From the NCBI RefSeq assembly GCF_002135235.1, contig NZ_NEGB01000002.1:310001-374000 (forward strand): a stretch of DNA of 64,000 nucleotides. Direction: 5' to 3'. A model generated the notes under the pieces. That model was not told where the DNA came from. It made no database searches and saw nothing but the letters and a program-made list of their open reading frames with translations. Shown here piece after piece: positions 48,350 to 57,422 of the stretch; within the stretch, counting starts at the first letter, position 1, and every line of letters starts with the position of its first letter. Made by a program: the position numbers and the translations under genes. The stretch comes from Acinetobacter silvestris. Lineage in GTDB: Bacteria; Pseudomonadota; Gammaproteobacteria; Pseudomonadales; Moraxellaceae.

Positions 48350-50749
48350 ATGAAGTCCGAACGCGGTATTGGCATCATTGCTCTAATTTTTTGTCTATTA
48401 ATCATAGCGATCTTCCTAGCTTTTAGTATTTATTTGGTCCGTTTAGATAATATTATTCGTGACAAATTTGAAGGAAATCGTTGGGATATTCCGGCTAAAG
48501 TATTCGCACGCCCATTAGAAATATATGCTAACGCTCCGATTGCACAAAATGATTTTGAACAAGAATTAAAACTACTCGGTTATAAAGGTAGTAATAGTTA
48601 TACCCAGTCTGGAAATTATGTGACGCAAGGCAATAGCTTATATGTCCATACTCGTGGTTTTGACTTTGGTGACAGTGTCGATCCTGAACAAATTTTACAA
48701 GTTTCATTTAATAATGATCAAATTATTGATGTTAAAGCAACCAAGCCAACCAATACTGGTATTGCACGTTTAGAGCCAATGTTGATTGGAGGAATTTATC
48801 CGCAACATAATGAAGATCGTGTGTTGATTAAATTAGATAAAGTCCCAAAACCACTCATTGAAGCACTTATTGCAACGGAAGATCGTAATTTCTACCATCA
48901 TCATGGAATTTCCTTCCGTGGTACTGCACGTGCTTTAGTCAGTAACGTAACTGGGGGGAAACGCCAAGGTGGTTCGACCTTAACCCAACAGCTGATTAAG
49001 AACTTTTATTTAACACCTGAAAAAACCTTAAAGCGTAAGGTGAATGAAGCTCTCATGTCGTTACTGTTAGAGCTACATTACAATAAAGATGAAATTTTAG
49101 AAGCTTATTTAAATGAAGTCAATTTAGGACAAAGCGGTAACTATTCAGTCAATGGTTATGGTTTAGCATCACAGTTCTATTTTGGTCAACCATTACGCGA
49201 ACTCAATACCTCTCAACAAGCATTCTTAGTTGGGCTTGTACAAGGCCCAACCCTATATAATCCTTGGAAGAATCCAGAACTTGCGAAAAAACGTCGTAAT
49301 GTCGTTTTAAACAACATGTTAGTCATGGGCTATTTAACTCAAGATCAATATGAACGTGAAATCGCGCGCCCTTTAAATGTAGTTGATAAACCAACTATTG
49401 GTACTGCACGCTTCCCAGATTTTCTAGATATTGTACGTCGTCAACTTAAAACAGAATACCAAGAAACAGATTTAACCAATCAGGGTTTACGTATATTCAC
49501 CACCCTAGATCCAATTGCACAAACTAAAGTTCAAAATAGCTTTCGTGAAACTGTCGCTCGTCTGGCCAACTCGAATCCAAACCGATTAAAAGACTTACAA
49601 GGTGCAGTGCTCATCACCCACCCTGAAAATGGTGAATTGGTCGCAGCTGTCGGCTCTACCCAAGATTTTACCGGCTTTAACCGTACCATTGATGCAAAAC
49701 GCCAAGTTGGTTCATTGCTGAAACCTGTCATTTATTTAAGTGCGATTGAATCAGGACGTTATAACTGGGCCACTAAAATTGAAGATAGCCCAATTAGTGT
49801 TCCTGTGGATGGCAAACAAACCTGGACCCCTAAAAATTATAGTGGTAGCGGAAATGGCATTGTGCCCATGGCACAGGCTTTAGCCAATTCTTATAACCTT
49901 GCGGCGGTAAGACTTGGGCAAGAATTTGGGCAAACCACTTTTAGAAATAATTTAATTAAATTTGGTGTGACATCAAGCATCCCTCAGTACCCTTCTATTT
50001 TCTTGGGTGCGGTAGATATGTCGCCAATGGAAATGCTAAGTATTTATGGAAACTTCGCCACAGGCGGTTTTAAATATCCAACCAAAGCCATTCGTTCTGT
50101 TGTGGCACCAAATGGACACTTATTAGAACGCTATGCTTTGAATGTGCAGCAAACCATTGATCCATCCTCTGCATATATTTTGAATTATGGCTTACAACAA
50201 GTCATGTCTTCAGGTACAGGTAGATCAGCCTATAATACACTTTCATCTGAACTTAAACTTGCAGGGAAATCTGGCACGACCAATGATACACGTGACTCTT
50301 GGTTTGCTGGATACTCAGGGAATCACTTGGCTGTCGTTTGGCTTGGTTTAGATGATAATAAAGTCACTGGCTTAACTGGTTCTACTGGCGCCCTCCCCGT
50401 ATGGATTAACGCGATGAAACAATTACGCCAAAAACCAGTGAATTTAAGACAACCTGATGATGTACAGTGGCAATGGATTGATGTTGCAACAGGCTATGTT
50501 TCGGCACAAGGCTGTGCTGGCGCGATGTATATTCCAATGCTACGACGTACCATACCTCATCAAACTACGGCCTGTGCAACACATGATCAGGTTGAAATAG
50601 ATTCTTTCCCTGATACACAAAATCCAGTATCACAAACACAGTCTGGCGATAGTATGGAAAACTATATTCGTGAAAGCGAAAACAACATGCAAGATGACAG
50701 CAACTCAAATACCAATCGCGTCATTTCCAGTGGTAGTTATCAAAACTAA
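48350..50749 (+). CDS. mrcB: Penicillin-binding protein 1b, bifunctional
   Basis: A 799-residue class A PBP with a short cytoplasmic part and one membrane helix (GIIALIFCLLIIAIFLAFS). A UB2H-like domain follows, then glycosyltransferase family 51 with the catalytic Glu in ALIATEDRNFYHHHG and the GGSTLTQQLIKNF motif. The transpeptidase domain has SLLKP (SxxK), SYN in ANSYNLAAVRLG and KSGTTNDTRDSWFAG (KTG). Together these polymerise and cross-link peptidoglycan. ATG 48350 fits the family length; TTG 48317 is unlikely. A lipoprotein gene follows closely. Confidence 0.95.
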   Translation: MKSERGIGIIALIFCLLIIAIFLAFSIYLVRLDNIIRDKFEGNRWDIPAKVFARPLEIYANAPIAQNDFEQELKLLGYKGSNSYTQSGNYVTQGNSLYVHTRGFDFGDSVDPEQILQVSFNNDQIIDVKATKPTNTGIARLEPMLIGGIYPQHNEDRVLIKLDKVPKPLIEALIATEDRNFYHHHGISFRGTARALVSNVTGGKRQGGSTLTQQLIKNFYLTPEKTLKRKVNEALMSLLLELHYNKDEILEAYLNEVNLGQSGNYSVNGYGLASQFYFGQPLRELNTSQQAFLVGLVQGPTLYNPWKNPELAKKRRNVVLNNMLVMGYLTQDQYEREIARPLNVVDKPTIGTARFPDFLDIVRRQLKTEYQETDLTNQGLRIFTTLDPIAQTKVQNSFRETVARLANSNPNRLKDLQGAVLITHPENGELVAAVGSTQDFTGFNRTIDAKRQVGSLLKPVIYLSAIESGRYNWATKIEDSPISVPVDGKQTWTPKNYSGSGNGIVPMAQALANSYNLAAVRLGQEFGQTTFRNNLIKFGVTSSIPQYPSIFLGAVDMSPMEMLSIYGNFATGGFKYPTKAIRSVVAPNGHLLERYALNVQQTIDPSSAYILNYGLQQVMSSGTGRSAYNTLSSELKLAGKSGTTNDTRDSWFAGYSGNHLAVVWLGLDDNKVTGLTGSTGALPVWINAMKQLRQKPVNLRQPDDVQWQWIDVATGYVSAQGCAGAMYIPMLRRTIPHQTTACATHDQVEIDSFPDTQNPVSQTQSGDSMENYIRESENNMQDDSNSNTNRVISSGSYQN

Positions 50750-50772
50750 TGAGGCGTATAATAGGAGGTTTA

Positions 50773-50979
50773 ATGTCGTATAAAACCATTATCTTATGTA
50801 CCAGTTTATTGAGTTTAGTTGGGTGCCAAGCACGCCCAACTCAAACCAGCACCTCACTAAAAGCCTATCAAACATCAGAAACAAAACAGCAAAGCGCAGC
50901 AACACCTGATAGCGTAAAAATTACGCCTTATACACAAGCAGAAATAAAACGTGAAAAAATTCCTTTCATCACCCCTTAG
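50773..50979 (+). CDS. Small lipoprotein downstream of PBP1b
   Basis: A 68-residue protein with a type II signal (MSYKTIILCTSLLSLVGC, lipobox LVGC) and a low-complexity Gln/Thr/Ser tail with no fold visible. ATG 50773 follows an ideal AGGAGG site. The start lies 24 bp behind the mrcB stop, so they form an operon. In other bacteria lipoproteins activate class A PBPs (LpoB; LpoP next to ponB in Pseudomonas); this one is much shorter and lacks TPRs, so such a role is only suggested by position. Confidence 0.75.
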   Translation: MSYKTIILCTSLLSLVGCQARPTQTSTSLKAYQTSETKQQSAATPDSVKITPYTQAEIKREKIPFITP

Positions 50980-50998
50980 TTCAAAGTTAACACTTGAA

Positions 50999-51010
50999 TA
51001 AGGAGGTGAT
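50999..51010 (+). promoter_or_regulatory. Perfect anti-16S-tail sequence (extended Shine-Dalgarno)
   Basis: TAAGGAGGTGAT is a 12-base complement of the 3' end of 16S rRNA, lying 20 bp after the lipoprotein stop. The only following ATG (51020) gives a 8-codon peptide (MFKTSRWH). On the minus strand CTGAATCACCTCCTTA matches the 16S tail with one mismatch. Confidence 0.5.
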
Positions 51011-51103
51011 TCAGAGAGCATGTTTAAAACCTCGAGATGGCATTGACTGCTTAAAATGACTTTATAAAAATTAAGTAGCTATCCCTCGTTAATTTTTAAG
51101 AGA

Positions 51104-52003
51104 TTAAAAACCACGAATCCCAGCCACACCATAAGCAAAGTTTTGCTGTGCCAATGGCAAATCTTGCGGTTTCAACCCACCCAATGCAAATACTGGAATA
51201 TCACAATTTTTAGCCAGTTGCTGAAACCACTCCCAGCCCAAAATCAGTGCATCTGGATGACTTTCTGTCGCTTGCACAGGACTCAAGAAGACCGCATCAC
51301 AACCTATTTTCTGAGCGTGCTGTAACGACACCGCGTCATGACATGATGCGATACAGCGCATCCCCATAGGTAATTGACCCTTCTGCATGGCTAAAATTTG
51401 GTGTTGTTTAAATTGAACTGCTCCAATTTTTTTTTGCAAAGCTTCATCTAATTGCATCCATAATTCATAATTCAGGATCAATGACTTTAATTGCGCATCA
51501 GAAAAATTTTGAAAATCTTGTATGGACAGAGTCATTGAGTCCGTACGCCAATACAATAAAGTATCTTCAGCAAGTCGATTGAGTTGGATTAAATCGGCTG
51601 AAATTTGAATCGCATGCTGCCAATATAAACGCTCAACAATGACTTGATTAGCTTTTGGAAAATTCAGATCTAATAATTTTTCACGATCATACCAATTCCA
51701 TGGCTGTTGAATATCGGACAGATATTTTTCGGGAACTTGCGCATGAAAAAGATGTAAATAAACCTCGACATCATCATAAACATGATGAATCACATCAAAA
51801 ATATGCCACTCTTGAATACCAATGCCTACTTCTTCAAATATTTCACGGCGACAGGCCTGTTCAGGTGTCTCCCCTTGCTCCACTTTTCCACCTGGAAATT
51901 CATGCTTATTCCCTTGATGTTGATCTGCATTACGCCAACCGACTAAAACTTTACCCCGATGAAATAGTAGTCCAATTGCTACATGCACTGTAGGCTTAAA
52001 CAT
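51104..52003 (-). CDS. mutT: Nudix hydrolase / thiamine phosphate synthase-like fusion
   Basis: A 299-residue two-domain protein. Residues 1-135 are a MutT-type Nudix domain (VHVAIGLLFHRGKVLVGWR; Nudix box with GGKVEQGETPEQACRREIFEEVG), which removes oxidised nucleotides such as 8-oxo-dGTP. Residues about 145-299 are a ThiE-like TIM barrel (ASCHDAVSLQHAQKIGCDAV; FALGGLKPQDLP) found fused to MutT in many gammaproteobacteria. It is not thought to make thiamine. ATG 52003 has a GAGGTGAT site. The upstream 60 bp hold only its promoter before the hemP Fur box. Confidence 0.9.
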   Translation of the reverse strand: MFKPTVHVAIGLLFHRGKVLVGWRNADQHQGNKHEFPGGKVEQGETPEQACRREIFEEVGIGIQEWHIFDVIHHVYDDVEVYLHLFHAQVPEKYLSDIQQPWNWYDREKLLDLNFPKANQVIVERLYWQHAIQISADLIQLNRLAEDTLLYWRTDSMTLSIQDFQNFSDAQLKSLILNYELWMQLDEALQKKIGAVQFKQHQILAMQKGQLPMGMRCIASCHDAVSLQHAQKIGCDAVFLSPVQATESHPDALILGWEWFQQLAKNCDIPVFALGGLKPQDLPLAQQNFAYGVAGIRGF

Positions 52004-52090
52004 ATTTTTAATCACCTCAAAACTTTATCTCAGTGTAAACAATTATAGTTTTTTTATAAATCTGATAAATTGCCGTTGACAACCACAATT

Positions 52091-52109
52091 GATAATGATT
52101 ATCATTTAA
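52091..52109 (+). promoter_or_regulatory. Fur box upstream of hemP
   Basis: GATAATGATTATCATTTAA matches the Fur consensus at 15 of 19 positions, with the first nine and the ATCATT block perfect. It lies 33 bp before the hemP start. Confidence 0.85.
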
Positions 52110-52141
52110 ATGTCCACTACACACCACGGAGCCTAACAACA

Positions 52142-52312
52142 ATGAACGCACCATTTAGCTTATTTACACGCCACCTTGAATCTAATCACGCATTACCCAT
52201 GTTGCATTCAAACAATCTTTTTTCGCTAGGTCGTGAAATTCGTATTATGCACGCTGGAGAAGAATATCGTTTACGTCTGACCCGTAATAACCGTCTAATT
52301 TTAACTAAATAA
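52142..52312 (+). CDS. hemP: Hemin uptake protein HemP
   Basis: A 56-residue cytosolic protein. Its C-terminal half, REIRIMHAGEEYRLRLTRNN then RLILTK, is the HemP/HmuP domain. This small protein is linked to haem or iron acquisition and can act in regulation. ATG 52142 fits the family; an upstream extension to 52070 crosses the Fur box and is rejected. The Fur box directly upstream fits iron control. There are no haem transport genes next to it; it stands alone. Confidence 0.92.
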   Translation: MNAPFSLFTRHLESNHALPMLHSNNLFSLGREIRIMHAGEEYRLRLTRNNRLILTK

Positions 52313-52477
52313 TAAGAATAAAATTAACAATAAAAAAACGTGGGAACAAGCAGTATGAATCAGCGCATACTGCTTTTTAAGCCAACTAAAAATTCAATAA
52401 AAAAGGAATCTTAGTTTTAAATGGTTTATCTAGATTTTATGTTTAGAATCAAATAGCTATTTCCTACTACGATGAAA

Positions 52478-54235
52478 CTAACTCAGTGGGACTACTCTTA
52501 ATACTTCTTCAAGTGTGGTCACCCCATCTATGACTTTACGTGCACCCGCAATTCTTAAAGGCTCAATACCCTCTTTTTTTGCTTGAGTACGTAATTCATC
52601 TAATGTGGCATTGGCACTGATCTTTTGTTTGGCTTCTAAACTAATAGGCATAAACTCATACAGTCCAACTCGTCCCTTATAACCCGTTTGACGGCATTCA
52701 TCGCAACCTACCGCTTTAAAGACAAATTCAGGCATTTTAATTGCGTAATCGAAGGTCAAATGTCGCCATTCTTGGTCATTAATAAAAGTTTCTTGTTTAC
52801 AATGCGGGCAGAGCTGACGGACTAAGCGCTGTGCAAGCACACCAAGAATGGTCGCTGAAGTTAAAAATGGCTGTACACCCAAATCATGCAAGCGTGTCAA
52901 ACTAGAAGGTGCATCATTGGTATGTAAAGTTGACAATACCAAATGCCCCGTTAAAGCCGCTTGAATCGCCATATCAGCAGTGTCTTGATCCCGAATCTCT
53001 CCCACCATAATGATATCCGGATCTTGTCGCATTAGCGCACGAACACCATCGGCAAAACTTAAATCAATCCCCAGATTCACCTGCATTTGGTTAAAACTGG
53101 GCTCAAGCATTTCTATCGGATCTTCAATCGTACAAACATTCACCTGATCCGTTGCGAGCTGTTTTAAAGATGAATATAAAGTCGTGGTTTTCCCCGAACC
53201 CGTTGGTCCTGTCACCAAAATAATACCGTGGCTATGCTGTGTTAAAGCCTGCCATTTTCCCAGCAAGTTTTCATCAAAACCCAGTTGTTGAAAACTACGC
53301 ACCAAAACTTCAGGATCAAAGATACGCATCACTAACTTTTCACCAAAAGCAGTTGGTAATGTGGAAAGGCGCAATTCTGTTTCTTGTCCTTTAGGCGTTC
53401 GCGTTTTTAAACGGCCATCTTGTGGTTTACGCTTCTCAGCCACATTCATCCGGCCTAAAATTTTAATCCTTGAAATAACAGCGGTCAGGGTATTTGCAGG
53501 CATATTGTAAATTGTATGCAACACACCATCTATACGAAAGCGTACTTTGCCATTTTCTTTGCGTGGCTCAAGGTGAATATCACTTGCGCCTTGTTCAAAG
53601 GCAAACTGTAAAACCCAATCCACTAACTTCACAATATGTTGATCATTCGCATCTGGGCTCTGCGAATCACCCAATTGTAAAAGCGCCTCCATACCTTTAT
53701 TTTCATTATCATAGTTGCCAGACTTTTGAGAGTGACTCACTGCGCGGCTGACTTGATAATACTCATTCAAATAACGCTGCAATTGCTCAGGATTGAGTAA
53801 AACTTGCTGAATAATTTTAGGTTTTAAACTGCGTTCTAAATTGTGTATCCAGTCTTTTGAAAAAGGTTGGCTTGACCCAATCAAAACTTTATCAGCCTGT
53901 ACTTCCACTGCAAGAATTTGATTTCTTAAAGCGAATTCTTGTGACATCACATTGGTCAGTGATGCAACGTCAGCCTTTAAAGGATCAATTAAATAAAAGG
54001 GAATTTGAGATTTTTCAGCCAGCCACTGACAGAGCACCGTTAAGGTTAATCTTTTTTGCGGCTCTTTAACATCAAGTAAATTAAAATGCGCAATCCAATG
54101 TAAGGGATGCCATTTTAATTGTTCACGTTGTCGATGCGTGGTTTGAACCAATAATTTATCCCGTTCTGAAATGCGCTCATCTTTTAATAATTGTTCTAAG
54201 CACCACGTTGCATCTATTTCAAAATTAAACTGCAT
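52478..54235 (-). CDS. gspE: Type II secretion ATPase GspE
   Basis: A 585-residue hexameric ATPase powering the type II secretion system from the cytoplasmic face. Residues 1-150 are the N-terminal T2SSE domain. The GspE core then has Walker A GPTGSGKTTTLYSSL near residue 345, an ALMRQDPDIIMVGEIRD Asp/Walker B box and SDIHLEPRKENGKVRFRIDG near residue 225. The CM domain has CPHC and CDEC zinc cysteines. ATG 54235 matches the family start; an extension to 54325 is not family-like. Other T2SS genes are not in the window, as is usual in Acinetobacter. Confidence 0.93.
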   Translation of the reverse strand: MQFNFEIDATWCLEQLLKDERISERDKLLVQTTHRQREQLKWHPLHWIAHFNLLDVKEPQKRLTLTVLCQWLAEKSQIPFYLIDPLKADVASLTNVMSQEFALRNQILAVEVQADKVLIGSSQPFSKDWIHNLERSLKPKIIQQVLLNPEQLQRYLNEYYQVSRAVSHSQKSGNYDNENKGMEALLQLGDSQSPDANDQHIVKLVDWVLQFAFEQGASDIHLEPRKENGKVRFRIDGVLHTIYNMPANTLTAVISRIKILGRMNVAEKRKPQDGRLKTRTPKGQETELRLSTLPTAFGEKLVMRIFDPEVLVRSFQQLGFDENLLGKWQALTQHSHGIILVTGPTGSGKTTTLYSSLKQLATDQVNVCTIEDPIEMLEPSFNQMQVNLGIDLSFADGVRALMRQDPDIIMVGEIRDQDTADMAIQAALTGHLVLSTLHTNDAPSSLTRLHDLGVQPFLTSATILGVLAQRLVRQLCPHCKQETFINDQEWRHLTFDYAIKMPEFVFKAVGCDECRQTGYKGRVGLYEFMPISLEAKQKISANATLDELRTQAKKEGIEPLRIAGARKVIDGVTTLEEVLRVVPLS

Positions 54236-54502
54236 TTTTCTATCCCCAAAACTATGCCCACTATAGCAAATTATTTTTTTAATATTGCATTTTTTACAAT
54301 GCCTGAGTCCGATCCACTCAGGCATATTTTTCTATAAAGCATCAATCACTTAATGTGATTAACATAATAAAAACTTAAGTGGAAACATTGCCTTTTGCTC
54401 GTCTGTTAAAATCATTTAACATCAAATCAGATAATCTAAAAGCTGAGAAATACTGCGGTGATTACCCTTAAAATAAACACTAACTTCACTTGAGTAAATC
54501 AA

Positions 54503-55231
54503 TCAATTTGATATTAAGCATTCTATTTGAACAATCTTCACCCAATCACAACCCACTGTAAAACTCACATCAACATTTGCAAATTGCATTTTATAAATTC
54601 GATGCTCATCATCCTGATAGGCAGGTCTTGGATCTAAAGATAAAACCTGCTCTAGTTCGGAAATTATTTTAAGATCGACCTGATCCAATTTGATTAATTG
54701 CTCCCTGTGTTTTGCAGCCAAATCTAGCCAAAATACAGACTTTCGTAAGGGTTGTTCCTGTGCATAAGCACTCTGTGCATCAGTAATAGCATCTGAATAA
54801 TGAATATAAGGTTTAATATCAAGAATAGGCGTCCCATCCAACAAATCACTTCCAGTGACATAAACACGAACCGCCTTCCCTACTTTCTCAACCCGCATCA
54901 ATTGCACCACCGACAAGCCCATAGGCGCAGGACGATACATACTCCGCGTTGCAAATACACCGATTTTCTTATTACCACCTAAACGTGGCGGACGAACTTG
55001 CGGACGAAATTTAAGGTGATCCTGTTGATTTTTATTATCATGAAACTGCCAAATCAACCATAAATGACTAAATTCATCTATACCATCAAATGCCATCAAA
55101 TCATTATAAGGCGCAAGCATTTCAATATAAGACTCGACTTGGACCAAGTTTGGTTGACGTGGAATACCAAACTTTTCTTTATAAGGAGATTGCATATAAC
55201 CAATAATCGGCATGCTAACTTCAGTCATCAT
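54503..55231 (-). CDS. trmO: tRNA (t6A37) N6-methyltransferase TrmO
   Basis: A 242-residue protein. It uses S-adenosylmethionine to methylate N6-threonylcarbamoyladenosine at position 37 of threonine tRNA. The TrmO (YaeB/UPF0066) core is seen in MPIIGYMQSPYKEKFGIPRQP, FDGIDEFSHLWLIWQFHDN and FATRSMYRPAPMGLSVV, with LDGTPILDIKPYIHY near the middle. The C-terminal extra domain ends QIECLISN. ATG 55231 or 55228 is preferred; an ATG at 55213 is also possible. It is divergent from the ferredoxin-NADP reductase gene. Confidence 0.92.
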   Translation of the reverse strand: MMTEVSMPIIGYMQSPYKEKFGIPRQPNLVQVESYIEMLAPYNDLMAFDGIDEFSHLWLIWQFHDNKNQQDHLKFRPQVRPPRLGGNKKIGVFATRSMYRPAPMGLSVVQLMRVEKVGKAVRVYVTGSDLLDGTPILDIKPYIHYSDAITDAQSAYAQEQPLRKSVFWLDLAAKHREQLIKLDQVDLKIISELEQVLSLDPRPAYQDDEHRIYKMQFANVDVSFTVGCDWVKIVQIECLISN

Positions 55232-55333
55232 CACTTTTTCTGATAAGTTCAATTAAATATATTCAGTTTATAGAGAATGAATTTAGATTAGAATAGTAAC
55301 TTGTTCTAATTTGATAATTTATTGAGACCTTTA

Positions 55334-56113
55334 ATGGCTGCTTTCAACGTCGAAAAGATTACTCACGTACACCACTGGAATGACACATTATTCAGTTTTA
55401 AAACTACGCGTGACACAGCACTACGTTTTAAAAATGGTCAATTTGTGATGATTGGACTTGAAGTCAATGGTAAGCCTTTAATGCGTGCTTATTCAATTGC
55501 TAGTGCAAACTACGAAGAAGAATTAGAGTTTTTCTCAATCAAAGTACAAGATGGTCCTTTAACTTCTATTTTACAAAAAGTTAAAGTCGGTGATGAAATC
55601 TTAGTTTCTAAAAAACCAACAGGTACTTTAGTGCTTGATGATTTAAATCCAGGCAAAAACTTATACTTGCTTTCGTCAGGAACGGGTCTTGCACCATTTT
55701 TGGCCACAATTCGTGATCCAGAAACCTATGAACGCTTTGAAAAAGTGATTGTTGTACATGGAACTCGTTTCATTTCAGAATTAGCTTATCAAGACTTAAT
55801 TCACAATGAGCTTCCAAACCATGAGTTTTTTGAAGAATTAGGGATTAAAGACAAACTTGTTTACTACCCAACCGTTACTCGCGAAGACTTTCCAAACCAA
55901 GGTCGTGTTACCACGGCAATTGAAACCGGCGAAATTTTTGAAAAAATTGGCTTAGAGCGCTTTAACCCTGAAGTTGACCGAGCAATGCTTTGTGGTAGCC
56001 CTGCATTTTTAAAAGATGTTGCTGCCCTTTTAGATCAACACGGTCTAAAAGAATCTCCTCGTATGGGACAACTTGGCGACTATGTGATTGAACGTGCCTT
56101 CGTTGAAAAATAA
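55334..56113 (+). CDS. fpr: Ferredoxin-NADP reductase
   Basis: A 259-residue FAD flavoprotein that reduces ferredoxin or flavodoxin with NADPH. FAD is bound by LMRAYSIASANYEEELEFFS (RAYS). The NADP side has LLSSGTGLAPFLATIRD near residue 113 and AMLCGSPAFLKDVAALLDQ near 220. The C-terminus ends ERAFVEK, as in the bacterial subclass lacking a C-terminal Tyr. ATG 55334 begins the family-like MAAFNVEK; an upstream TTG is unlikely. A terminator follows 20 bp after the stop. Confidence 0.93.
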   Translation: MAAFNVEKITHVHHWNDTLFSFKTTRDTALRFKNGQFVMIGLEVNGKPLMRAYSIASANYEEELEFFSIKVQDGPLTSILQKVKVGDEILVSKKPTGTLVLDDLNPGKNLYLLSSGTGLAPFLATIRDPETYERFEKVIVVHGTRFISELAYQDLIHNELPNHEFFEELGIKDKLVYYPTVTREDFPNQGRVTTAIETGEIFEKIGLERFNPEVDRAMLCGSPAFLKDVAALLDQHGLKESPRMGQLGDYVIERAFVEK

Positions 56114-56130
56114 AATTTAAGTGTTGCACA

Positions 56131-56161
56131 GAAACCGAGGCCATGGCTTCGGTTTCTTTTT
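56131..56161 (+). terminator. Terminator of fpr
   Basis: GAAACCGAGGCC-AT-GGCTTCGGTTTCTTTTT. The stem has one G-T pair. Confidence 0.85.
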
Positions 56162-56241
56162 GAAAAAAATCATTTAGAAATGTACGTTTTACTTTTTTTC
56201 TCGTAATATTCTATGAAGAATTATAATTTAAAAAATAACAG

Positions 56242-57051
56242 ATGAAGCATTTAAACTTTAATAGCGTACTTCACCCTCGACCACAACCCACTGGTATCGA
56301 TGTGCAATGTCAATTACAACACTTTGCATTAATTAGCTATGCGATTGATCCAGAAAAACTTCATCATATTATTCCTCAACGTTTTAAGTTAGATACTATT
56401 TTTGTGCAAGGTCAAGAAAAAGTATTACTCTCCGTTGTGCCTTTTATTGATATAGATTTTACTTCTGCATGCTACCGATTCCCCAAGTTTAGTATGGGGC
56501 AAACCAATTATCGTATCTATGTAATTGATCAAGAGACACAGGAACGCTGTGTATGGTTTATCGGAACAACATTAGACTCATGGACTGTTTTTGTACCACG
56601 CTTTGCATGGTTATTGCCTTGGTATAAGGCTGAAATCCACTTTGATTGTCAACAAGATCAACAAGGTTACTACTCGTCTTATAAAATGACCACCTACAGC
56701 GAATGGGCTGCTGCTGAAGTCCATCTGACTCAATCGGCTCAAGATGAATGGCACTATGATGGCTTCCCAGATTTAGAAAGCTATTTGGTATATTTAACCC
56801 ACCCACTCGCGGGTTTTTATCATCGCCGTGATGGTAAATTAGGAACCTATCGGGTTTGGCATGATCGACTGCGACCTAAACCTGCAACGCTTCTACATGC
56901 AAAATTTGAACTACTCAATCGCCTGAATTTGGTTTCTTTCCACGATCAACTTAAACCCTATAGTGTGCTTATTGAAGCAATCAATGAATTCACCATTTAC
57001 TTACCACCACAGGTACTTGAGCAAAATTCAGCAAGTTATCCAATCAAATGA
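56242..57051 (+). CDS. DUF2071 domain-containing protein (YqjF-like)
   Basis: A 269-residue soluble protein. The pattern HFALISYAIDPEKLHHIIPQ, then VVPFIDIDF, a TNYRIYVI strand and a GTTLDSW segment corresponds to the DUF2071 (YqjF) family of acetoacetate-decarboxylase-like fold. Function is unknown. There is no conserved operon partner here. The long gap before the next gene contains a palindrome and a terminator listed separately. Confidence 0.85.
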   Translation: MKHLNFNSVLHPRPQPTGIDVQCQLQHFALISYAIDPEKLHHIIPQRFKLDTIFVQGQEKVLLSVVPFIDIDFTSACYRFPKFSMGQTNYRIYVIDQETQERCVWFIGTTLDSWTVFVPRFAWLLPWYKAEIHFDCQQDQQGYYSSYKMTTYSEWAAAEVHLTQSAQDEWHYDGFPDLESYLVYLTHPLAGFYHRRDGKLGTYRVWHDRLRPKPATLLHAKFELLNRLNLVSFHDQLKPYSVLIEAINEFTIYLPPQVLEQNSASYPIK

Positions 57052-57192
57052 ATTTACTTCAATTTAAATAAGTTAAGCTTTCTCTTTTATTTTCCTTACA
57101 ATCATTAAGATAAATAAAATATAAATATTTTTAACTTTTTCTTTAAATAGGATTGTCTTTCACAAGGAAAATAAATATAATCAAAACCATAA

Positions 57193-57206
57193 ACAGACAG
57201 GTCTGT
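57193..57206. promoter_or_regulatory. Palindromic operator-like site ACAGACAGGTCTGT
   Basis: ACAGAC-AG-GTCTGT, followed at once by a TATATAA promoter-like stretch. The layout is typical of TetR-family operators, and a TetR gene lies 220 bp away. The link is inferred. Confidence 0.4.
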
Positions 57207-57382
57207 ATATAACAAGTTAAAGAGGTATAATTTTAGAAAAATTAAATTAGAATATCCAGAGGGCATCATTTTTAAATCAATAATCATAAGAAAATGAGTT
57301 TTAAACTCATCAACATTAATATTTTAAAATAATCGACCCCATTGATTATATTAAAATATTAAGAAGTAAAATTATTCAGACG

Positions 57383-57420
57383 CAGCGTGATCAATAATTA
57401 TTGAATTCACGCTTTTTTTT
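57383..57420 (+). terminator. Rightward terminator between the DUF2071 and tetR genes
   Basis: CAGCGTGA and TTCACGC arms with an inner TCAATAATTATTGA palindrome and an eight-base T-run on the plus strand. Confidence 0.75.
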
Positions 57421-57422
57421 GC

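Larger units (their letters stand above)
57052..57422. other. 371-bp intergenic region between DUF2071 and tetR genes
   Basis: AT-rich. It holds the palindrome at 57193-57206 and the rightward terminator at 57383-57420. No convincing protein frame; a 12-codon ATG frame at about 57295 is too short to call. A short rightward transcript is possible. Confidence 0.4.

Noticed and set aside
57105..57287. 60-codon minus-strand frame
   Set aside because: Very AT-rich, crosses the operator-like palindrome, no family.
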